This document shows positions 5,869-11,414 of a DNA stretch of 11,414 bases, in pieces; positions within the stretch are counted from its first letter, which is position 1; each line of letters begins with the position of its first letter. Position numbers and translations under genes: made by a program. The stretch comes from Paracoccaceae bacterium (lineage in GTDB: Bacteria > Pseudomonadota > Alphaproteobacteria > Rhodobacterales > Rhodobacteraceae): positions 1-11,414 of the forward strand of contig SKOX01000005.1 of the NCBI GenBank assembly GCA_007119835.1, read 5' to 3'. The notes below the pieces were generated by a model. It did not search any database and was not told the DNA's origin. It saw only the letters and a program-made list of their open reading frames with translations.

Positions 5869-7524
5869 ATGGCGGAGATCGAGCGCGAGCGCATGGACTA
5901 CGACGTGGTGATCGTCGGCGGCGGTCCCGCCGGCCTTTCCGCCGCGATCCGGCTCAAGCAGCTTGACCCCGATCTGTCCGTCGTCCTGCTCGAGAAGGGC
6001 TCGGAGGTCGGCGCGCACATCCTGTCGGGCGCCGTGCTCGATCCCGTCGGCCTCGACCGCCTCCTGCCCGACTGGCGCGAGCGCGGCTCGCCCATCAAGA
6101 CGGCGGTCTCTCAGGATCGTTTCTACCTCTTCGGCGCCGGCGGGCAGATGCGCATCCCGAACTGGCCGATGCCGCGGCTGATGAAGAACCACGGCAACTA
6201 CATCGTCTCCATGGGCAACGTCTGCCGCTGGCTCGCCGGCATCGCCGAGGAGATGGGCGTCGAGGTCTTCCCGGGGATGGCGGCCTCGAAGCCGATCTTC
6301 GACGGCGACCGCCTCTCGGGCGTTATCGTGGGCGAATTCGGCCTCAATCCCGACCGCACGCCAGGCCCAAACTACGAGCCCGGGATGGAGCTCCACGGCA
6401 AATACGTCTTCCTTGCCGAGGGCGTCCGCGGACACCTCACCAAGCACATGATCTCCCGCTACGGCCTCTCGAACGGCCGCGAGCCGCAGAAGTTCGGCAT
6501 CGGCATGAAGGAGATCTGGGAGATCCGACCCTCGGCCCACGTCCCCGGCCAGGTCACGCACACCATGGGCTGGCCGCTCGGCGACAACGCGGGCGGCGGG
6601 TCGTTCATGTACCACGCCGAAGACAACCAGGTGTATCTCGGCTTCGTCGTGCACCTGAACTACGAGAACCCCTACCTCGACCCCTACCGCGAGTTCCAGC
6701 GCTTCAAGCACCATCCCCTGATCCGCGACGTGCTGAAGGGCGGCAAGCGCACCGCCTACGGCGCCCGCGCCATCGCCGAGGGCGGCTGGCAGTCGCTGCC
6801 GAAGCTGGTCTTCCCCGGAGGCGCGCTGCTCGGGTGCGCCGCCGGCATGGTCAACGTGCCGCGCATCAAGGGCAACCACAACGCGATGCTCTCGGGCATC
6901 CACGCCGCCGAGGCGGCCCACAGCGCCATCAAGACCAATCGCGCCGGCGACGAGCTCACCGCCTACGTGGAGGCCGTCGAAACCGGCCCGATCGCCGACG
7001 ACCTCAAGCCCGTGCGCAACGTCAAGCCGTTCTGGTCGCGCTACGGCGCCAACGCCTCGATGGCGCTCGGCGGCATCGACATGTGGCTCAACACCTGGCT
7101 CAAGGGCCGCTCCCCATTCGGCACGGTCGCTCACGAGAAGACCGACGCAGAGGCAACGCGGCGCGCCCGCAACTTCGAGCCGATCGACTACCCGAAGCCC
7201 GACGGCGTCCTGTCCTTCGACCGGCTGACCAACGTCGCCTACTCCTTCACCAACCATGCCGAGGACCAGCCCTGCCACCTGGTGCTGAAGGACCCGAGCG
7301 TGCCGATCGACATCAACCTGCCCCGGTACGACGAGCCGGCGCAGCGCTACTGCCCGGCCGGCGTCTACGAGGTCGTGGCGGGCGAGGACGGCGGCAACCC
7401 GCGCTTCCAGATCAACTTCCAGAACTGCGTCCACTGCAAGACCTGCGACATCAAGGACCCGCTGCAGAACATCGAGTGGACGACACCCCAGGGCGGCGAC
7501 GGACCCAACTACCCCAACATGTGA
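5869..7524 (+). CDS. Electron transfer flavoprotein-ubiquinone oxidoreductase (ETF-QO)
   Basis: Passes electrons from reduced electron-transfer flavoprotein, fed by acyl-CoA and other dehydrogenases, to ubiquinone at the inner membrane. It carries FAD and one 4Fe-4S cluster. The 551-residue length is typical. The Rossmann FAD-binding start is 'YDVVIVGGGPAGLSAA' (11-26, glycines at 17-19 and 22). The quinone/FAD domain includes 'FGIGMKEIWE' and 'GGGSFMYHAEDNQVYLGFVV'. The cluster cysteines C495, C520, C523 and C526 are all present in 'YCPAG' and 'NCVHCKTCDIKDP', followed by the family's C-terminal 'IEWTTPQGGDGPNYPNM'. No transmembrane helix is obvious; the family is a monotopic membrane protein. 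etfAB are not in this window. It leads a rightward cluster, with the TPR gene starting 80 bases after its stop. It also fits, in principle, the role of accepting electrons from degradation of acids activated by the upstream CoA-transferase, but that link is inference. Confidence 0.97.
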   Translation: MAEIERERMDYDVVIVGGGPAGLSAAIRLKQLDPDLSVVLLEKGSEVGAHILSGAVLDPVGLDRLLPDWRERGSPIKTAVSQDRFYLFGAGGQMRIPNWPMPRLMKNHGNYIVSMGNVCRWLAGIAEEMGVEVFPGMAASKPIFDGDRLSGVIVGEFGLNPDRTPGPNYEPGMELHGKYVFLAEGVRGHLTKHMISRYGLSNGREPQKFGIGMKEIWEIRPSAHVPGQVTHTMGWPLGDNAGGGSFMYHAEDNQVYLGFVVHLNYENPYLDPYREFQRFKHHPLIRDVLKGGKRTAYGARAIAEGGWQSLPKLVFPGGALLGCAAGMVNVPRIKGNHNAMLSGIHAAEAAHSAIKTNRAGDELTAYVEAVETGPIADDLKPVRNVKPFWSRYGANASMALGGIDMWLNTWLKGRSPFGTVAHEKTDAEATRRARNFEPIDYPKPDGVLSFDRLTNVAYSFTNHAEDQPCHLVLKDPSVPIDINLPRYDEPAQRYCPAGVYEVVAGEDGGNPRFQINFQNCVHCKTCDIKDPLQNIEWTTPQGGDGPNYPNM

Positions 7525-7540
7525 GCGGGCTTCTCCCCGC
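7525..7540 (+). terminator. Weak hairpin directly after the ETF-QO stop
   Basis: GCGGG (7525-7529) pairs with CCCGC (7536-7540) around a 6-base loop, directly adjoining the TGA. No U-tract follows, so read-through into the TPR gene is likely. It could stabilise or partly terminate the ETF-QO message. Confidence 0.25.
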
Positions 7541-7547
7541 GCGCAAT

Positions 7548-7584
7548 TGCCAGCGTGCGCTGAGCGCCCTAGGGTCCGCTGGCA
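7548..7584. repeat. 8-base inverted repeat between ETF-QO and the TPR gene
   Basis: TGCCAGCG (7548-7555) and CGCTGGCA (7577-7584) are perfect inverted copies. Between them lie a small GCGC-TGA-GCGC hairpin (7557-7567) and the palindrome CCCTAGGG (7567-7574). It ends 8 bases before the TPR ribosome site, so it could be an operator, an RNA processing hairpin between two genes of one message, or chance in GC-rich DNA. Confidence 0.35.
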
Positions 7585-7591
7585 TCGCGAG

Positions 7592-7597
7592 AAGGAG
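7592..7597 (+). promoter_or_regulatory. Ribosome binding site deciding the GTG start of the TPR gene
   Basis: AAGGAG, a perfect core Shine-Dalgarno, is 7 bases before GTG 7605. No ATG in this frame lies nearby, and the GTG places a complete signal peptide at the N-terminus. Confidence 0.7.
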
Positions 7598-7604
7598 CGC
7601 CGAG

Positions 7605-9344
7605 GTGGCCAGACGGACGAGATCAGCATGGCGCGCGACCGCCCTTGCCATCGCACTGGCCGTTCCGGTCGCGGCCGCCGCCATGCCGGCCGCAGCATCC
7701 GGCTTCGCGGGCGCCTACCTCGCCGGCATCCACGCGGACCTGCGTGACGACTACGCTGCCGCCGCCGATTTCTTCGCCCGGGCCCTGAGACTCGATCCCG
7801 ACAACATCGGGCTGATGCAGAACGTCGTCGCCTCGCGCATCGCCGCCGGCGACGTCGAGGATGCGCTGGAGCCCGCCCGCCGGCTCGCCGAGGCGATGCC
7901 CGCGAACCAGATCGCCGGCCTCGCACTCCTGGCCGACGAACTCGCCGAAGGCGACTTCGACGCCGCTGCCGCGCGCGCCGCCGATCCCGCCCTCAACCTC
8001 AACCCGCTCCTGGCCGGCCTGGTCTCGGGCTGGATCGAGGTCGGGCGCGAGGACTTCGCCGCCGCCCAGACGCGGTTCGACGCGCTCGACGGCAACGAGG
8101 CGCTGCGTGCCTACGCCCAGTATCACAAGGCGCTGGCTCTGGCGCTCGCCGGGGACTTCGTGTCCGCGGAGGCAATACTCGCAGGCGACGACGACGGTCC
8201 GCTCCACCCCGATCGCGACGCGCTGATCGCCCACGCCGAGGTCCTCGCGCAGATGGAGCGCGAAGCGGACGCCCTCGCGCTCATCGAGGAGGCCATCGCC
8301 ACCGGCTTCCCGGACATCGCGCTGATCGACCTGCGCGAGCGTCTCGAGGCGGGCCGGGAAATCCCCTTCGCCCAGGTCACCCGTGCCGCCGACGGCGCTG
8401 CCGAAGCCTTCGTCACGCTGGCCGTGGCGCTCAACACCGAGGACGCCGACCGCTTCGCCCTCATCTACACCCGGCTCGCCGCGCATATCCGCCCCGATCT
8501 CGCCAAGGCGAACCTCCTCGCGGCGGAGATCCTCGAGCGTCACGAGCAGTACGACCTCGCGACCGAGGCGCTGGCTGACCTTCCCGTGGACAGCGTCTGG
8601 TTCGTCACGGCCGAGATGCGCCGCGCCAACACCAAACGCCTTGCCGGCGACGTCGACGGCGGCATCGCGACGCTCGAAGATCTGACGGAACGCTATCCCG
8701 GCACGATCGAGGTGCACTCTGCCCTCGGCGACGCGCTCAGGATGGCCGAGCGCTTCGAGGAGGCCGCCGAGGCCTACGGCCGCGCCATCGACCTGGTCGA
8801 GACGCCCTCCCAAGTCCACTGGCCGCTCTTCTACGCCCGCGCCATCGCCCATGAGCGTGCCGGGAACTGGGATCAGGCCGAGGCCGACTTCCGCCGCGCG
8901 CTCGAGCTCGAGCCCGACCAGCCGCTCGTGCTCAACTACCTCGGCTACTCCTTGGTCGAGCAGCGCCGCAATCTCGACGAGGCCCTCGACATGATCGAGC
9001 GGGCCGTCGCAGGCCAGCCCGACGACGGCTACATCACCGACTCGCTCGGCTGGGTGCTCTACCGCCTCGGGCGCTACGAGGAGGCGTTGCCGCACATGCT
9101 GCGCGCGGTCGAGCTCCTGCCGTCGGACCCGATCATCAACGACCATCTGGGCGACGTCCTCTGGATGGTCGGCCGCGAGCGTGAAGCCCGCTTCCAGTGG
9201 CGCCGCGCCCTCTCCTTCGGGCCCGCCGACGACCTCGACATGGACCGGATCCGGCGCAAGCTCGAGGTCGGCCTCGACCGTGTCAAAGAGGAGGAGCGGG
9301 CCGAGGAGCGCGTCCGGGAGCGCTCGGCGGGGACCGAGCTCTGA
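7605..9344 (+). CDS. Secreted (periplasmic) tetratricopeptide-repeat protein
   Basis: A 579-residue protein with GTG start. The N-terminus is a clear signal peptide: basic 'ARRTRSAWR', hydrophobic core about 11-26, then an Ala-rich cleavage region around 'PAAASG' (28-33). There is no lipobox cysteine, so a soluble periplasmic location is expected. The rest is alpha-helical repeats: a TPR-like unit near 35-67 ('[19 protein letters not shown]'), degenerate helical repeats in the middle, and well-formed TPRs at about 368-401, 405-438, 440-474, 475-508 ('[20 protein letters not shown]') and 509-540. A charged tail follows ('[14 protein letters not shown]'). TPRs bind partner proteins; the partner is not known. 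The protein has no enzymatic motif. The gene lies 80 bases after ETF-QO and is directly coupled to ispE, so it is probably transcribed with both. In Rhodobacterales, as I recall, a TPR gene often sits at this spot beside ispE, but no function is established. Confidence 0.88.
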   Translation: MARRTRSAWRATALAIALAVPVAAAAMPAAASGFAGAYLAGIHADLRDDYAAAADFFARALRLDPDNIGLMQNVVASRIAAGDVEDALEPARRLAEAMPANQIAGLALLADELAEGDFDAAAARAADPALNLNPLLAGLVSGWIEVGREDFAAAQTRFDALDGNEALRAYAQYHKALALALAGDFVSAEAILAGDDDGPLHPDRDALIAHAEVLAQMEREADALALIEEAIATGFPDIALIDLRERLEAGREIPFAQVTRAADGAAEAFVTLAVALNTEDADRFALIYTRLAAHIRPDLAKANLLAAEILERHEQYDLATEALADLPVDSVWFVTAEMRRANTKRLAGDVDGGIATLEDLTERYPGTIEVHSALGDALRMAERFEEAAEAYGRAIDLVETPSQVHWPLFYARAIAHERAGNWDQAEADFRRALELEPDQPLVLNYLGYSLVEQRRNLDEALDMIERAVAGQPDDGYITDSLGWVLYRLGRYEEALPHMLRAVELLPSDPIINDHLGDVLWMVGREREARFQWRRALSFGPADDLDMDRIRRKLEVGLDRVKEEERAEERVRERSAGTEL

Positions 9345-10222
9345 GCCCGCACACGCGGCCCCGCCTCCTCGAGCCGGTCGCCCCTGCGCTCGCGGAGACC
9401 GCGCGGGCCAAGGTCAACATCGCGCTGCACGTCACCGGCCGTCGTGGCGACGGCTACCACCTTCTCGACAGCCTCGTCGTCTTTCCCACCCTGGGCGACC
9501 GGCTCGAGGCCGAGCCGGCGCACGGCCTCTCCCTGACCCTCGACGGCCCCTTCGCCATCGGACTCGGGACCGGCGCCGACAACCTCGTGATCCGTGCGGC
9601 CGCGCTCCTGCAGCCGCGGGGCCGCGGCGCTGCCCTCCGGCTGATCAAGCGCCTTCCGGTCGCGGCCGGGATCGGCGGCGGCTCCGCCGATGCCGCCGCC
9701 GCCCTGCGCCTCGTCGCCCGGCTGTGGTCGGTACCGTTGCCCGCGCGGGACGCCGTCCTCGCCCTCGGCGCCGACGTGCCGGTCTGCCTCGCCGGCCAGC
9801 CTGCGCGCATGACGGGAATCGGCGAGCGCCTCGCGCCGCTGCGGCTGCCGCCCTTCTGGATGGTGCTCGTCAACCCGGGCCTGCCGGTTCCCACCGGCGC
9901 CGTCTTCGCGGGCCTCGATCGCGCCGACAACCCGCCCCTGCCCGACCCACCGCCCTTCGCCGACGCAGCGGCGCTCTTCGCCTGGCTCGCCGCCACCCGA
10001 AACGACCTCGAGGCACCGGCACGCGCGCTCGCTCCCTGCCTCACGACGGTCCTGGCCGCCCTCGCGGCGCAGCCGGGCTGCGCGCTGGCCCGCATGTCCG
10101 GCTCGGGCGCCACCTGCTTCGGCCTCTTCGCAGCCGAGGCCCCCGCGCGTACCGCCGCCGAGGCGATTGCCCGCTCCGAGCCCGCCTGGTGGGTCGCCGC
10201 CTCGCCCTGCGACACCGGCTGA
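9341..10222 (+). CDS. ispE: 4-diphosphocytidyl-2-C-methyl-D-erythritol kinase
   Basis: A GHMP-family kinase of the MEP isoprenoid pathway that phosphorylates the 2-hydroxyl of CDP-methylerythritol using ATP in the cytoplasm. Numbered from CTG 9341 (293 residues; the family is usually 280-310), it shows '[20 protein letters not shown]' with catalytic K24, the glycine-rich ATP loop '[15 protein letters not shown]' (106-120), '[11 protein letters not shown]' with catalytic D145, and the C-terminal '[13 protein letters not shown]' (251-263). The start is a problem. No ATG, GTG or TTG occurs in frame between ATG 9197, deep in the TPR gene, and the conserved N-terminus. The most economical start is CTG 9341, which overlaps the TPR stop as CTGA and has GGGGA about 7 bases upstream. 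This would be translational coupling with a rare start codon. Confidence is high for the gene and moderate for the start. Confidence 0.93.
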   Translation: MSPHTRPRLLEPVAPALAETARAKVNIALHVTGRRGDGYHLLDSLVVFPTLGDRLEAEPAHGLSLTLDGPFAIGLGTGADNLVIRAAALLQPRGRGAALRLIKRLPVAAGIGGGSADAAAALRLVARLWSVPLPARDAVLALGADVPVCLAGQPARMTGIGERLAPLRLPPFWMVLVNPGLPVPTGAVFAGLDRADNPPLPDPPPFADAAALFAWLAATRNDLEAPARALAPCLTTVLAALAAQPGCALARMSGSGATCFGLFAAEAPARTAAEAIARSEPAWWVAASPCDTG

Positions 10223-10225
10223 CCT

Positions 10226-10339
10226 GCCGCAAGAACCGCCCCTCGCCTTCGCGCCCCGACACCGGCGAGCGCATCGGCCCCCTCGAGCGCGAGACAGCGT
10301 CGTTGGCACCGTTCCCGTTCCGGAGCAGACGCTTGCGGC
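10226..10339 (+). terminator. Possible transcript-end structure between convergent ispE and ruvB
   Basis: GCCGCAAG (10226-10233), just after the ispE stop, is inversely repeated as CTTGCGGC (10332-10339), which is followed by TTTT. The 98-base spacing is too long for an ordinary intrinsic terminator, but the T-run after the right arm is suggestive. A second 7-base inverted repeat (ACAGCGT 10294-10300 / ACGCTGT 10345-10351) is interleaved. The 135-base gap otherwise shows nothing. Confidence 0.2.
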
Positions 10340-10357
10340 TTTTCACGCTGTAACCGG

Positions 10358-11389
10358 CTAGCTGTCCCCGAAGAGGTCCCCGGTCTTGACCTCCCGCGGC
10401 GGGGCGATCCCGAGTTGCTGCCACGCCCGCCGGGCGAGCAACCGGCCGCGCGGGGTGCGCTGGATCAATCCCTGCTGCAGCAGGAAGGGCTCGATCACCT
10501 CCTCGATCGCGTCACGGCTCTCGCTGAGCGCGGCCGACAGCGTCTCGATCCCGACCGGCCCGCCGCCGTAATGCTCGGCGATCAGCCCGAGATAGCGCCG
10601 GTCGGCCCCGTCGAGGCCGAGGTCGTCGACCCCGAGCCGGTTGAGCGCCCCGTCGGCGACCGCCCGCGTGATCCTGCCGTCGCCCTCGACGACGGCGAAA
10701 TCGACGACCCGGCGCAGCAACCGGCCGGCGATCCGCGGCGTGCCCCGCGCCCGCCGGGCAATCTCCCACGCGCCGTCGGGCTCCGCAGCCGCGCCCATCA
10801 GCCGCGCCCCCCGCTCGACGATGCGAACCAGCTCCGCCACCTCGTAGAACTCGAGCCGCACCGGAATGCCGAAGCGGTCCCTGAGCGGCGTGGTCAGGAG
10901 CCCGAGCCGTGTGGTTGCGCCCACCAGCGTGAAGGGCGCGAGCTCGATCCGCACCGTCCGCGCCGCCGGCCCCTCTCCGATCACGAGGTCGAGCTGGAAG
11001 TCCTCGAGGGCCGGGTAGAGGATCTCCTCCACCGCCGGGTTGAGCCGGTGGATCTCGTCGATGAACAGGACGTCGCGCGCCTCGAGGTTGGTCAGGATGG
11101 CGGCAAGGTCGCCGGCGCGGGCCAGCACCGGCCCCGAGGTCATCCGGAAGTTCACGCCGAGCTCGCGCGCGACGATATGGGCAAGCGTGGTCTTGCCGAG
11201 GCCCGGCGGCCCGTAGAACAGCGTGTGGTCCATCGCCTGGCCGCGCCGGCGCGCGCTCTCGACGAAGATCCTGAGATTGGCCTTGGCCGCCTCCTGTCCG
11301 ACGAACTCGTCTAGGTTGAGCGGCCTCAGCGCCCGGTCGGCGTCGTCCGCCGTCGCCTCGGGCCGCACGGTCGGATCGGGCCGCGCCAC
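10358..11389 (-). CDS. ruvB: Holliday junction branch-migration ATPase RuvB
   Basis: A AAA+ hexameric motor that, with RuvA, drives branch migration of Holliday junctions, which RuvC then cuts. The 343 residues match the family (about 335-350). Present are the RuvB N-terminal signature '[12 protein letters not shown]' (21-32), Walker A 'GPPGLGKT' (60-67), Walker B 'DVLFIDEIH' (106-114), sensor 'GATT' (157-160), arginine finger R170 in 'PLRDRFG', and the C-terminal winged-helix DNA-binding domain ('[17 protein letters not shown]...', then 'RTPRGR'). The start is GTG at 11389; the frame stays open to the window edge, but the family N-terminus begins about here. No strong Shine-Dalgarno is seen, in keeping with coupling to an upstream gene. 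It converges on ispE. Confidence 0.97.
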   Translation of the reverse strand: MARPDPTVRPEATADDADRALRPLNLDEFVGQEAAKANLRIFVESARRRGQAMDHTLFYGPPGLGKTTLAHIVARELGVNFRMTSGPVLARAGDLAAILTNLEARDVLFIDEIHRLNPAVEEILYPALEDFQLDLVIGEGPAARTVRIELAPFTLVGATTRLGLLTTPLRDRFGIPVRLEFYEVAELVRIVERGARLMGAAAEPDGAWEIARRARGTPRIAGRLLRRVVDFAVVEGDGRITRAVADGALNRLGVDDLGLDGADRRYLGLIAEHYGGGPVGIETLSAALSESRDAIEEVIEPFLLQQGLIQRTPRGRLLARRAWQQLGIAPPREVKTGDLFGDS

Positions 11390-11393
11390 CGCC

Positions 11394-11414
11394 TCAGCCT
11401 GCCGGCGCGAGGCG
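11394..11414 (-). CDS. Possible last codons of ruvA (partial)
   Basis: On the minus strand, a frame entering from the right edge reads ...RLAPAG and stops at TGA (11396-11394), 4 bases before the ruvB GTG. ruvA normally precedes ruvB in an operon, and a short Leu/Ala-rich ending fits RuvA C-termini. Only six residues are visible, so this rests on gene order more than on sequence. Confidence 0.3.
   Translation of the reverse strand, partial: RLAPAG

Noticed and set aside
6834..7604. Upstream extension of the TPR open frame inside ETF-QO
   Set aside because: It lies out of frame within ETF-QO, and the GTG at 7605 has an ideal ribosome site and begins a proper signal peptide.
5842..7926. 694-codon minus-strand frame opposite ETF-QO and the TPR gene start
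   Set aside because: Antisense shadow of a gene with intact FeS cysteines; translation is Arg/Gly/Val repeats without domain features.
10415..11314. 299-codon plus-strand frame opposite ruvB
   Set aside because: Antisense shadow of ruvB with Arg/Pro/Asp-rich composition.
1..11414. Search for a defence island, toxin-antitoxin pair, mobile element, CRISPR array, tRNA or biosynthetic cluster
   Set aside because: No transposase, integrase, repeat-spacer pattern, tRNA-like cloverleaf or small paired genes could be found; all substantial genes belong to common core families.

Overview
This is a GC-rich (by eye close to 70%) chromosomal window made almost entirely of conserved core genes. The high GC, strong C/G third-position bias, the protein flavours (RuvB, TrpS, ETF-QO, a 'GAYP' rhomboid-like protein) and the ETF-QO / secreted TPR protein / IspE run all point to an alphaproteobacterium, most likely in or near the Rhodobacterales. 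That placement is inference from family resemblance, not from a marker tree. I see no tRNA, rRNA, CRISPR array, transposase, integrase or phage gene.

Layout, left to right. (1) The 3' end of a gene resembling the C-terminus of DUF294-type putative nucleotidyltransferase / CBS proteins (+), convergent with a rhomboid-like membrane protein (-) that lacks every catalytic position. (2) trpS (+), divergent from the rhomboid gene, with a good sigma70-like promoter in the 73-base gap. (3) A 451-base gene-free interval between the convergent ends of trpS and the CoA-transferase. It holds a large palindrome with two mutually exclusive hairpins and, further on, an A+T-richer cluster of short repeats. 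(4) A 645-residue fused alpha/beta acyl-CoA:acetate/3-ketoacid CoA-transferase (-) carrying an extra C-terminal domain of about 130 residues. (5) An SMP-30/gluconolactonase family enzyme (-), 167 bases upstream of the CoA-transferase on the same strand. (6) A 342-base divergent regulatory region. (7) A rightward cluster: ETF-ubiquinone oxidoreductase, a secreted TPR-repeat protein, and ispE. The TPR gene and ispE are tightly coupled, and ispE seems to lack a canonical start codon. (8) ruvB (-), convergent with ispE, cut close to its start by the window edge, with what may be the last codons of ruvA just upstream.

Functionally the genes cover translation (TrpS), acyl-CoA metabolism and electron input to ubiquinone (CoA-transferase, ETF-QO), sugar-lactone hydrolysis (SMP-30), the MEP isoprenoid pathway (IspE) and Holliday-junction processing (RuvB). 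They do not form one pathway. I did not find a convincing new multi-gene system. The items most worth a second look are the paired alternative hairpins at 2191-2276, the repeat cluster at 2419-2535, the extra domain and odd codon islands of the CoA-transferase, the CTG/no-start problem of ispE, and the catalytically dead rhomboid.
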